From NCBI RefSeq assembly GCF_019649055.1, contig NW_026570422.1, forward strand, positions 62,001 to 126,000: DNA of 64,000 bases, written 5' to 3'. The notes under the pieces were generated by a model, which worked only from the letters and a program-made list of their open reading frames with translations, searched no databases and was not told the DNA's origin. Shown piece by piece: positions 14,206-26,039 of the stretch (within the stretch, counting starts at the first letter, position 1; every line of letters starts with the position of its first letter). The position numbers and the translations under genes were made by a program. Source of the DNA: Paramacrobiotus metropolitanus (Eukaryota > Tardigrada > Eutardigrada > Parachela > Macrobiotidae).

Positions 14206-15336
14206 GCTTACTTGCAGTCGAGGAGATGTAACCATGTAGTGAGTACAACACAGGGTATGAAAAAAAAATCGCGTGGTTATATTAATGGAAATAACTCTCA
14301 TTCTCAGTCATTCTCCAGCAATATTCTGCTGCAAATCAAAGCGTACACTGCTTGTATAACGTTAAACTTATGGTTAGCGTTAAAACATAATTAAAAGCAG
14401 AAAATATTGATTCGGAAGGGCAAAAACAGAACATGTGGCAAAAGAGCACTGCGAAAAACTTCTTAAACTGAAAAGGTAAGTAATACGCCATACGGCTAGC
14501 AAGTGGGGTAAATCCCAATGCACCTGCGACCTTATTCATCGCGCAGGTGAATAAAATTATTTGACTGCAGTTGCTTAGTGACACTTTCCTGTCAAGTACT
14601 TTACCGCTCCCGGAACCGCATTCGGCTTGCATTCGCACAATACTCTGTACTTAAGGAGGAGCCTCGCTGCAGTGTTTTGCAGCCGAATCAACGCGACGTT
14701 ACCGCAACCACAGCTACGCCCCTACCACGGCATTGCACGTCCAAATACAGACGCAGAAAAATTATAGGAGAAATTCCATGTCCAGTGAGACAATTAAATT
14801 TCCGTACCCCATACTGATCACCAGAGAAGCCTGTTTCTTTCGATGCGATGGCTGTTCTGATTGTAAATGTTAGCTGTTAAACATGGAGGTTAGCAGTCAT
14901 ACTTCCTGTGGGATTTGCGAGAATGCGTTTTAATTTTTTATAAAATACGCTTTATCCTGTAACTATGTGTCCTCTTTTGCAAAAAATGTTTGCGAATTTG
15001 GGTAATAACACTGCATTATAATTTACAATAAAACTGATATAATTAATTATTGTTTAGTTTTTATATCGGCCAAAATGTTCGTAGAGTGAGAAAAACTGTG
15101 AATGATAGCAAGAAAACTTAACCGCAAAAAAACCAAAATCTGAACCAATAAGTTAGAACTCTAACAGCATTTCACACTTTGCTTCTCAAATCCATGCATC
15201 TTAATAAACAGTATAGTGTAATTTACAGTAAAATAATTATTAAAAATAGTTTTTGTAAAGTGCTGTACACAAGCTTTCAATAACCGTAAACATTGCCTAT
15301 TCCAGCAAACAACATTCACCGTAAACTGAGATCGCA

Positions 15337-18300
15337 TTACTCTTTAAAGGAATGCTTTTCTCGTAGAAATCGTGTCCGGGGATCTTCGATCGTCGGCATT
15401 TTCTTGTCCTCAACGTACGGAGGCACACCCGGTCTTGGCGTTGGTGTGATCTCCTTCTTCGCACGTGGCGTCAGAATCTCCATAAGCCTGACCGGCATCG
15501 AGTACGGGCGTTCGGGTGTACCGTCATTTTGCTCCAGATCTTCCACTGCAATAACATATTTTTAAAAATTAATTCGTCTTAAACAGATGCAGCAACAAAA
15601 CCCCACGCTTATTGTTTCCGAAGTATGCTGAAAACTAAGCCCCGGTTTAGCTTAAAACCAGTACGCCTAGTATACTGACCGATCCATAACCAGTGAATAT
15701 TAGCAGCGACATAGACAATTTGTTGAACCACTTACGGAAACACAAGAACATGGTGTCCACCGCGGTTTCAAAAACCTGAAAAATTTCGTTGGCGATGAAG
15801 TACGTTCCGAGACACACAGCCTGAAAAAAACTCCGTTACGCAAAGGTCACAATCAAAATGTTAGAAAGGGTACCATACAATTGTCGGCAGCCATGTGTAG
15901 TTAATCGCAGGCTCGATTGGATCCATGCCGGGCACCCAGCCAGAAAAGATATAATACGAGGTCGCTCCTGAATTTAACAAAGAAGTGAAACAGTATCATT
16001 GTAAAAGCAGGCAGCACGAGTTACGAGCAAGCCGTTACCATTTACGCCGACAATGGTTAACTTCCCCAGAAAAAGCAAAAATGACGTAACGCTGTTGATC
16101 GCAAGGACTCTAAAAATACAAACGAGTTGCGGCGGCTGGTGCTGTTGAAGTTTATGTAATCAAAATACTATTTTAATTATTACCTTAACGTGTTTCGAGC
16201 GATGAGATAAAACGCTGATTTAGCGGATGGATAAAAGCCTTTTCCGTAAATGGCAATCTGCAGTTAACAGAGAATAAGGAACATTTCCAGCCAAATCCAG
16301 TAATTACTGTGACAGAACTTCCTCACCATATTATAGGCGTTGCGATTGATAAATTTGATGAAGGTCTCAAAAATGAAGACGCAACAAGAAAACGCTCTGC
16401 AGAAACCTAGTCGTTAATGTTCTCTGATTGAGCACACACGATGTCACAGCATTATGCTGGAAAAAGAGTACTGGGTACCTGAGAACGTAAGCAGCCGTCT
16501 GCGAACTCAGCCGTTTAAAAAGCCTTCCAAAGAAGTCGAAAATAACACGAATCAATCGGAAGATAGTAACCAGCAGGGCGCCAAACGCGATGGATCCCAA
16601 ATGGTATCTAAAAAGCAGCCAATCAATGGCATTACTCGATTTTTGCCTTTTGACCTTTCCTGATCTACCGAAAACGCACCTACTTGTTCGCCACAAGGAA
16701 TCGCGTAGAACCCAGCGCGGTATATTGTGGGCTTTATCCCACGTCCAGTAATACGTAGCAAACGTCCCAGACAAGACCAAATCACACAGTGCCATTGTGA
16801 AGAAGATGGTCCAGAAAATCATGGCGATATTGTACAGCTGGAGTGTTATCAGACCGCTGCAAACAGTACGTGCCAGCTTAAACGAGATCCAGCATCGTTT
16901 GTGTAATTCCGTTAGACGAACCCCGATATTCCCAGCTTCTGCACTTGACACTCAGCAGCTATTTTGGGGTGTTCTTTCAGTTGTGTTTTAAATGTCTAGA
17001 AGACACGGAAATTTTCACGGCAGTATTTATTTACCCGATTTCTACGACAACGACTGTCATCAGAGATACAGCGGGGCGGCGACGACTGTCATTAGAGATA
17101 CAGCGGGGCAATGCGGCTTCTGTCTTGGGCACCGTTGAGAAAGCTGATATGTTTAATGAGCTTTGGTTTTCCTAATTGCTTTTTAACACGTGTTGAAGTG
17201 TGGGTTTGAAATAAAGTCCTTTGTATTTTACCCGTTACGCTGTGTAAATCGGCTAATTACGATAGGTATTTAGAATTACTCACGTTTGGATCGCACGTAT
17301 CGTTGGCCCGAAATCCCTCCGTTGTGTCGTCATTTGACTTAGTAACGGTTCCCGTGAGTTGTTGTGTGCTCATCAAATTACTACACTCAAACCCACTTGC
17401 TCAGTACCGGCCTCATAAGATTACAAAATTTGTACGTACATACAGTGCTACGTAGATTCCCAGCGCCAGAAGTCCCGTCTCCACGATAAAGGGGGCAATC
17501 GGGAAGAGGACTGTGGACTTGACAGCGCTAACTGCTCTGATAGACGTTTAGCTTACATTATGACAGATTGTGGCCTTTGTAAACAGTGTGCATACTTGGA
17601 TGCTTCTTGCATGAGCGCCACGGCGGTCCGGATGCGACTGCGAATGGCAAGCGTTAGCTAAAAACAGAAGCACGATCATTCCACATAGCAATAAACCTAT
17701 TCAGAACAAACGTATTAAATAACAGCCACTTCCGGTTTGCTTTCAACTGAAAGTTAAGAGATCCATCTCACCAAGTGTTAGCCAAAAGTCTTGGTTAGTC
17801 AAGTACAGCGTCAGATCAAAATAGTTCGTGAGCCCCGTCACAGACTTTCCTGATGATAAAAAATGACGGTTGTAATAAAACGAATAATTTCACCCAAGAA
17901 CGGAGTACCTTCTGCTTTTTCAAAGGCTTCCATAATCAAACCATAAGTCGAAAAGCAGTAATAAACTCCTACAAGGACATAGAGTACTATAAAAGCCATG
18001 AAACGAAGTAAAAATGTAATGTTTTGTGAAGGAAAACCTTTTCACAACTTACCATAGAGCATCAGCGCCGAAATGGTCGCCATTGCAAACCACACCAACC
18101 ACAGCGCCAGCCAGCGCATCGCCAGTACCCACGTGAAACAAAAAAGTGCTCCCACAAAACAAAACCTGAAAAATTTAGTCCAGTGTGGACTAAAAAGAAC
18201 ACTTCTTTGTGGGCAAAACTTACAAAAGAATGATCCACGATGTGCCGGCTAAATCTTTGGTAATATTGGCCATGAACGCTTCCGTCTTCATGTACTCCAT

Positions 18301-20548
18301 TAACCACCGGGAACCATTATGGGCGTCGTCCGCCGTGATGGTCTTATTGTCCAATCCGGTGACATTGAGGCCGCGTCCACTGGCGTCTACCGTGGTTGTA
18401 TCGGTGGACGCTGCAGTACTACTTGTAAGATTGCTGGTGGTATGCGTGACAGTGGTCGTCACAGTTGCCGCTGCCGAACTCAGCGTGGTAGCACTGGTAG
18501 TATTGGTTGGTGTTGTAGGCGACGTGGATGTCGTGTTGCTATTGACGGTAACGAAGACGGGCGGAATACGCGGGATCTTTGTGTCAAAGATGTTGAAAAA
18601 TGTGCCGTTGTTATACATGCCCAGACCCGGGAAGCACCGGCCTCCGATGGCTCCACTAGGGAAGTAATAAGCAGCGCATTGCTGCGAGGTCACCAGTGCA
18701 GTCACATCCTAGAAGAACGCATAGTAGTTCGTAGAGCGGCACTGGATATAACAATATGCAAGTAATAAGCTACAAGTATGCGGGCACACTGGACCGCAAA
18801 AAAAGGTGAACAACCACAAGTACCAATGCTTGAAGGCTGAAACCGTATTGGCAGCACCAACAAGGTACTGTAGATAAATTACCATTATACCACAATAGCA
18901 CTGTAGGTAAATTACCAACTAAAAAGTATTAATAATCACCTGCTTAATCATTGACCCCACGCCTAAAGTCGTTATTCTTGGTTTTCAGCTTAAGCCAAAA
19001 CAACGCATTTGACCTTTCCGTTTATTTATTATAGCAGTCAAAACTTTGCGGTCCATTGTACTTCATGTTCAAATCAAACTACTAAGCCTTGTATTTCTCA
19101 TTACCTACACGAAAGTCTCGGATATTCGTTTTGTTCACTTCGTAGCTACAGATCAACCGACTGGTATCAAGGTCATCGGAACTCGTAGATAATTCCATAA
19201 AGGAGAAGCTGGAGTTTGGACACATTGGAACGCAAACCTGCGAAGCACAGTATTTTGATTGTGGTCGTCGTATACGCACGGTAAATGACTGACTGCATGG
19301 ACAGTTTCTCCTTTAACTACAAATGTTTCTAGACTATTTGCATACCGCAGTAGTAAGGCATCCGGTTATCAGAGCAGCTACACCCACGCACTGCGTCAGA
19401 TCGAAATAAAACAAGAATGGCATGCTCCTGTAAAATAGGTTTGTTGGCCATTGTCAGGACACACTTATCAACAGCTCCTTACTCCATGAGATCCAGTCCG
19501 CACACGAACCCCAAACTGTCCGCTGGATTCATCAGTCGTTTAATGTCACCATTCGCTAGCGCTGTTAAGGAAGTTGCGACAGATTAGTCAGTTCCACATT
19601 GTCGAACGTACGACGGAATGTACCGTAGCCGATGATGGCCAACCAAGCAATCAAGCAAGCGCCAAATATCCCCAGCACAATCGGATCAGTTAATCGCCTA
19701 TACGAGAAAAACAATCGGTGCATGTTGCCGCTTGATGTAATGGACAACGGAACAGGTGTATTACCTTAGCTTCACGGGCCCGATAAAATTTGGATCAAAC
19801 GGTCGCGGTGTCCCTAAGAAAAGGCAGTGCAAAATCAGTTACTGCGTACAGTATAATTAGGAACAACACATTATTCCGTTTCCGTCGGATCGTGTAGCCA
19901 ATTGGCGAGGTTATCACAATTTTAAAGGTTAAGCTGACTTGCACTTTCGTCGCACTATAAAACGAGCTTGCTCAGCTTTACTCAATACCGCTTGGTCTAC
20001 GCGCTACGCTAGTTTTTTCACATGTGTACTCATAAGTTTTGTTCTGACACAAAATCTTTTTGAGGACTTCAAAGCGATAAATCGGTGACAGAAAAAAATT
20101 TACTCTTAAGTGTCTGTTTGCAACAGTACCTACTCACCTAATGCAGGGAAATGCTGTTGCTTCCCGATCTGGATTCCCAGATCATCCGGTTGGACTTGAA
20201 TGTTCTGTGTTTTGACTTGCTTTTCTGAAATGTGACCAAGTAACACAGTTAAACTACGTACTGCTGTCTGCAGCGCGATAAATTCGCACGAAAAAGGTTC
20301 CTCACTAAACTGGAGTTCGAATCATCTGACTTTTTGGGATCATTTGTTCCAACGCCGATAAGAGGCTGCTTTTGCTCTTCTGCCAAACGGAAAAGATCGA
20401 TAATTTACTGAAGATGAATGACGATTCCGAGGAAAAACAAAACAGCATACGCACTTAGTGTGAACAGAAGATCATTCGGCTTCTGGTTATCATCGAAAAG
20501 GCTGGCGGGCATAACTTGCGTAACTGTGTAGGACGGAGATTCTTCCAT
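15337..20548 (-). CDS. Choline transporter-like protein (SLC44/CTL family), multi-exon
   Basis: Polytopic membrane protein of the SLC44 family, whose members move choline and related amines across plasma or organelle membranes. I traced about 23 exons. On + coordinates, in transcript order: 20455-20548 (ATG at 20546-20548), 20306-20379, 20138-20219, 19765-19813, 19612-19697, 19483-19561, 19346-19427, 19109-19237, 18224-18708, 18053-18165, 17909-17986, 17772-17849, 17596-17696, 17444-17527, 17284-17395, 16680 to about 16880-16951 (5' edge unsure), 16479-16607, 16327-16396, 16184-16257, 16039-16109, 15879-15967, 15736-15820 and 15337-15545 (stop). Family landmarks in order are FDPNFIGP, RLTDPIVLGIFG, VCVPMC, NDTCDPN, RYHLGSIAFGAL, FIKFINRNAY and the last-exon EDLEQNDGTPERPY. 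Junction phases agree wherever both edges were defined, except in exon 17596-17696, where one extra base (about 17658) breaks the frame. Predicted length is about 885 residues, longer than usual, owing to a Ser/Thr/Asn-rich extracellular loop and long tails. Which SLC44 subtype it is cannot be said. Confidence 0.92.
17036..17155 (+). mobile_element. Reverse-transcriptase element C-terminal fragment in an SLC44 intron
   Basis: On the plus strand, antisense to the host gene, a short frame encodes IQRGNAASVLGT. From memory this resembles the extreme C-terminus of the zinc-finger RT element type represented at 49.3-52.1 kb. Just upstream, a 27-bp word is tandemly repeated with a 32-bp period (from 17051 and 17083). 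It lies in the intron between SLC44 exons 17284-17395 and about 16951-16680. It is probably a 5'-truncated insertion relic. The match is short and uncertain. Confidence 0.4.
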
Positions 20549-22200
20549 TGCATACCCAGAAAGTTAGGTACCGGTATACACACTGTATCTAATCCGCTTT
20601 TAATAGCTGCTTATTTAGCTTTTCCAGTACTCTGCCATTCCGTATCGACCGATATTTTGTGCAAGGACGACTAACAGTTCGCGACTTTTTAACGATGGAC
20701 TTGACAGCATACAGTAAACCGCCTACACGCCCTCCGCAAACGTCATTGCCGTTCATATAACACGATAGAGACACGATATAAAGTATGATATTTCTCTCAA
20801 GACAAAAGCTAAATTTTGACCAGCTGAGCCAAGCCGTAGTTCGCACACTACTATAGCAATATCATAATCTATAAAACTCGTTTTTGCCCTTTATCGTTAA
20901 ACAAAAAATTCCCAAAAAAATGGTGGAAACCGGGTTCAGTAAAATGTACACATAAAAATAAATTCCTTGCAAAGTAACAGACAGTGCTGTTGGCAAAAAT
21001 GTTGAATAAAACTTGTAAGAAAAGGTTCACTAAGCTATCACAGTAGGCACTTATTTACGGTGATATGTCTTTGGGGTTTTCGCATTCGCATCCCTGCAAG
21101 GGAATCTGACAAACAGCGTTACTGCAGTGGTGAGAAAATGGGCACTATGTGTCGCCTAGTGATAAGGTCATGACGATACATAATTATTGTCTGCTGTAAG
21201 CGTGGCATCTCTATAATCTAATGCATAATTGTGCAGCACAGCGTTTATAGCTTCGATTTTATTTAAATATTATAATTTCTTCATTTCCATTTTGTACGTC
21301 TTCAGTACTGTTTTGTTCGCAGTTACAGTACAAACATGCTCGTGGATAGCAAAAATAATAATTATGTTTGCTATATTTCGCAATCTTCAATCGAAACTTA
21401 TCTTATTGAAATCCAAGCCACGCAAAAACGCCTCACTTAAAAATGAAATGGATTTGTACGCCGATTTTAACTGCTTAACAACGCATAACTGTCGCAAAAC
21501 GCACTGCGGTTTTGGTTCACAAAAGGTACGGTGCGAGATCTATCGAAACTTTCGCACCGCAACTAACGAAAAAGGCGAATTTAGATTTTTGCAAGCTTCG
21601 ATGAAGAACGCAGCTTCTTTCATCGGCAGCTTTTTGCAGTAGCCGTCAGGATCGACCGTACGACATGTCGTGCCACGTTTCGTCCTTATGTGCTTGTCCT
21701 TGTTTTTGACCTCTTTGCCGGCTGCTGCTATTTGCGCATGCCATAATCGATTTGAGAGTTAGCGAATGCAGTATGTTCTCTCAGTCTGGGCGCTGGTTTT
21801 TCGCCTTCGCGTTCACGCTTCCATGTCTAACCATCAGTCGGGACAGAGTTCGAACGTAATACTGGACCGGGCAACTCTCAAGAATGCAACAGGCTGGGTT
21901 AGGCATGCCACTGCAACGGCACGTTGTTGATCTTTCGTAATATCATCGTTTAACTACGCTGATCGGGATTTCCAAATCCGGCGGGATAGCAGTAGATTCA
22001 TGACGTCCGTGAGTGTTTCACGATAACGTGGCTGGATCTTGTTGCTGAACTGGATTGAGTACCTACAAGAAACGTAGCTGATAACTGCAGAGGATCAACA
22101 ATTGACCAAACTGCTGAAAACCATTCGGAGGCCACATGAATATCTGTTTTACATATACATGATGCATAAAATAACACTGGTTCCGTACATATTATGTACT
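20549..22200. other. Intergenic region upstream of SLC44
   Basis: This should contain the SLC44 promoter and 5' untranslated region. No TATA box or clear promoter motif stands out. Minus-strand codons at 20589-20846 stay open for 85 residues with no recognisable domain; they end 41 nt before the chosen SLC44 ATG and may be leader sequence. A plus-strand frame at 21229-21642 (137 codons, hydrophobic start) has no family resemblance and no splice context, so I do not call it a gene. Confidence 0.35.
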
Positions 22201-24050
22201 ATGCACTGTTGTCTGTAGGTGGACCATGGGACTAGCGCACACTTTTTGACAAATACGTCCGGGGCTATAGTGCTATCCTGTTCTTTTTCTGTACTCTTCG
22301 TTGTACGAGTCTTTCTGCCGCCGATCCAATATAGGTGTTATCAAAATCATCGTCAGGTTCCAGTTCTTTAGGAACAGGCAGCTGGCTGGTAACGCTCCGA
22401 CTTGCGTAGCTGACGGACGAAATACGCGGTGACGCCGAGGACAGCAAGAAAGTTTAAAATGCCAGTGAGAGTGGACGCTAGGGCTGCCTCGTAATGGCTG
22501 GCATCCACAGGATTTTCTGCATAATATAACAAACTTGCGTTAAAACTGCATGTTTTTTGTAAGACTTACATCCATGCACCATTACAGCCATCGCTGCTAG
22601 AACGAGGCATATTTCTACTGTACTTGTGGTCTAGTCACCATACAGCCACAGAATGTGCCTTGCGTTGATGAAATTTAGGGAGATATTCTGCAGAAGGTTT
22701 TGGTAACGCAGTGTCGTCATAAGGTCATCGATATTAATTCCGGATGTATTAATGGCAAGCGATAAAATAACCACCGCTGCAAATCAAAACCGTTAAAAGA
22801 GTTTCAGATAAATACTTGAAAGAACGTATAAATTGCCAAACGAATGCGGAAAAATTATCGATAAATAAGAGCTGCCAGAAAATTGGAAATTCGTACATGA
22901 GCTCATGGGCGGCTCCGACGGTGTGTGATAGGCCCAAAGGTCACTGCCGACCGAGTAGTTCTTGGCTATTAGCTGGACAAAATCCTGAATCTGTCGCAAC
23001 CATCCATCGGTAACCAAGCCTCAGATGAAGCAGCGCAAAAACATGCCTTCCACATCTTTCGTCCATTTGGTGGTCAGGTTCTGCGCCGCTTGCGCCACTG
23101 TTGTATTGTAGATGATCTGCAGGTAAATCCGCTACCGACGTGTCAACAAACAGATTATCACAGCAGATGCGCAACGCTCGTATGACGACCCACGCAAATG
23201 CCGCTGTGCCATTATTACGGTCAAGGAATACCGACGAGGATGCGTAAAATGCGGTGTAGTTAGCGCACCCTGCCAACACGTGCGTCAGGTCCGTGAGGCT
23301 TCCCACCGTCAAGTTCGCACTGAGCGCCATCAGTTCACTCTGGCTCGTTACATTTTGGGCGAGAGGGAATCGTCGGTCAATGGAGCTCAAATTAACTTGC
23401 CTGTAGTGGGCCAGAAGCTGCATACTTTTCGTTATGCGCCGCACCATCCAGTCCCGTGTTGTATCCTGCACGGCCATGTTCAGTATGGCGGTGACGTTCA
23501 GAATCTGCAGAGACAACCCTTGATAAATGGCCTGCATGGCACTGTTGATGCAGTCGATACGCTTTTGTCGGTCGCTGGTCAGCGCTTTCCGCCATAATCC
23601 AGCAAAAATTCCACGTCGTCCGGACTATACGGTCAGGCATAAGTAAGGAGCCGTTGACTGTCATTATTTATGTTGATGTCAACAACTTTTGAATACAGTG
23701 GAAGATCGTCCAATTTGCAGCTCTTGGCCCGGTCTTGGACGGCAGTGGAAATAGTGGAGTTCTCCGCGTAACCGGTTAGGTTGAAGTTGACGATGAAGTT
23801 CACCGCTAACCGGTTCCCATTTGTGGCGTTGATTCCGCCGGTTGGACCAAAAGGCACCGTTTGCTTAGCTGCAACACAAACAGCGACTCTGTTAATTATC
23901 ATTTCTACTAACTAAACTGGTGATTTGTTTGGAAATGATACTGTTTATTTTCCTTTTGGTTGGTAGACCGACTTATGCAGAGGTTAATGAGCACCAAAAA
24001 GACGAAAGAAAGTACAGCAGAGGAAAACACCTTAGTCTGTTACAAGATCA
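22200..24050 (-). pseudogene. Frame-broken single-pass membrane glycoprotein-like gene, unrecognised
   Basis: I do not recognise the family. Minus-strand coding-like segments run in order. About 24030-23950 is a hydrophobic signal-like stretch (SSAVLSFVFLVLINLC) with no in-frame ATG. About 23900-23640 is an N-glycosylation-rich segment containing FIVNFNLTGYAENST. About 23620-22945 is further extracellular-like sequence (NVTAILNMAVQDTTRDW, ALSANLTVGSLTD). About 22525-22380 is a transmembrane helix (TLTGILNFLAVLG) followed by a basic juxtamembrane stretch. Several frame changes and stops interrupt it (near 23640, 23590, 23110 and 23020). The layout suggests a type I receptor-like protein that has decayed, or a gene with many assembly indels. 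An acceptor-like TTATGCAG precedes the membrane segment. Confidence 0.45.
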
Positions 24051-24249
24051 CTTTCCTTAGTATTTTCCTAACTTTAAAACTTAAATTTATGTGATCAATG
24101 CCAAATTTTGTACGCACCCGACACTGCACAACCGCGAAGTAGCCCAACATAGCCAAGCCAAAATAACTGCAGTACACAGCACATCTCTTAACGGGAATCT
24201 TGCACAACATTAGTAGCATCAATTACTTTGGGATGTTCGATTCAGCATA

Positions 24250-26000
24250 ACGATTTACCGCCCAGAGGCTCGATCCGAACCGATGTGCGCTGTAACAGTT
24301 CCACACAGCGCAGCCTAAAAGATGATATTCTCCTTAGCTCAGATGTGTCTATAAGTACAATACATAATCGCATTCGCATCTAACAGGAAGGTCGCTTTGT
24401 GCGAACCGAGCCAAAAGTACAATATTTTTTTATATTACAAAAACAGTTTCAATATTTTCGAATTGTTTCTAATTCACGACCGTTAGTTTTCATAAGCGAC
24501 TGCCAACGCAAAGTACTTTCAAAACGTAACAGTTGCAGAAATCACATCGAAAACAGCTCTAGTGACGCAAGAAAATCTCACAATAACCAGAATTTTACAA
24601 AAGGTCACCGGATATTACATCCGCGGTGGAAAACGATGTAGTGTAAAAAATGGCCAGCACACTTCCTGTTCAAGATTATCCTGATAGCTATTATTTGAGA
24701 TTAACGATAAATATGAATTAATAAAAGTTGTTCACCTCAGCTAAATTATTTGTAGCGGTCTGTATATCGCGCACCTGTAACCCTGCGACATCCTCATGTT
24801 TTTTGTTTTGTGACCATTCGCATAATTTAGTCATGGCTGCGCTTGGCAGATGAAGCTCTGAAGCCAGGACACGGGACAAAACGCACGACATATTATACGC
24901 CATCGATTTAAAGCAATCATTGTGGAAGACGTATTGCCACCAATTCATGTACCATTTTTGGGATTGGATTTAATTAAACTTATGTTCCACCTAGAAGCGG
25001 ATCAGACTGCCGACAGTTCTGCGTAGCTCTTTGCAGTCACTGCCAGTCAGAATAGGGTGATTAGTTTTTAAAACAAGGAAAAGCCTGCCCCGTTCACGTA
25101 AACTATGTAGTAAATTGGTAATCACAGCCTAAAGCAGCTTATTTGGTCATTAATGTGACTAAGCATTATAGGTCACGATGGTTTTTAATAGCTGTGACTG
25201 CATCGTGCACATTAGCGCCTGTTACTTTGTAAATAACCTGAGCGTTCACGATGCAGTACGAGAATAATACTTAATTTGTCATACCAATCACCACGCAACT
25301 GCACAATAATTAGCTGTTGCTAACTGAGTAAAGCAAGGAGTATGTTCCGTTACTCCAGCCGCATCCTTCTTCATTCGATTTCGTACGCCCATCAGCCCAT
25401 GCAATTTTTAGAAACGTTAATTAAGGCAGTCCCGTGAAAAGACGACCGTTCGATACCCGCGAAATCATTGAACGGCTTCGGATAGCACAGTTTAGATTAT
25501 ATGATAATGTGGTTGGAAGAAAGCCATGTGTGGGGACTTTGGGGTTGTACCAAAGCGCCCCTATATAAAGTTATTATTGTTGATTGTGAGCAGTTTTGAC
25601 CTCGCGCACAGATGATGCGGTACCTAGCTATACAGTTGTTTGGTTCTGTCGTTAAAGAGTTGTTCTTATTTTTCTGGAGTTCCTTAAGAGGGCTTGATCA
25701 CTGCAAATCATTACGAAAGAGGAAATAATTCTGTGTATGACCTTGCTTGTTTATCACGTTTAGAAGATTACGGGAATTTTGGCAAATTTTGTCTCCGTGA
25801 TAATATGTGGCTGATCTTCTGGATTCGATTTAGCCTCGCCGGGTAATTTGGTCATGATTGAGGATCATCAAATTCCTTGTATGGGATTATGCTTGAATAA
25901 TATGCATAGTCCGGGTATGTATCACTGCAAAAAGCGAAACGCTTTTTGGTCTCTTGAAAAGTTACTCAACTAAATTAGTCCACGGACTGCAAATCTGCGC
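24250..26000. other. No identifiable gene
   Basis: Minus-strand codons 24718-24948 stay open for 76 residues (containing HEDVAGLQVRDIQTATNN) and look mildly coding-like, but have no known domain. They could be an outlying exon of the damaged membrane-protein gene at 22.2-24.1 kb. Nothing else in this stretch could be assigned. Confidence 0.3.
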
Positions 26001-26039
26001 CTGCTCGTATTCTGTTTGACTTGAAGCGTTTTCATGTGG

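Larger units (their letters stand above)
9300..15336. other. Intergenic DNA with small repeats and coding-like debris
   Basis: There is no intact gene here. The stretch holds a 60-nt-arm inverted repeat (10133-10406), one copy of a dispersed foldback repeat (about 10823-10898) and a 105-nt palindrome (14101-14205). Short coding-like pieces on the plus strand (about 9554-9745, 11707-11907 and 12080-12530) change frame repeatedly and have no recognisable domain. They may be remnants of a decayed gene or element. The last 300 bases before the SLC44 stop codon presumably include its 3' untranslated region. Confidence 0.45.

Noticed and set aside
21229-21642. 137-codon plus-strand frame with a hydrophobic N-terminus
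   Set aside because: No family resemblance, no splice or promoter context, and its composition follows the local AT-rich DNA.
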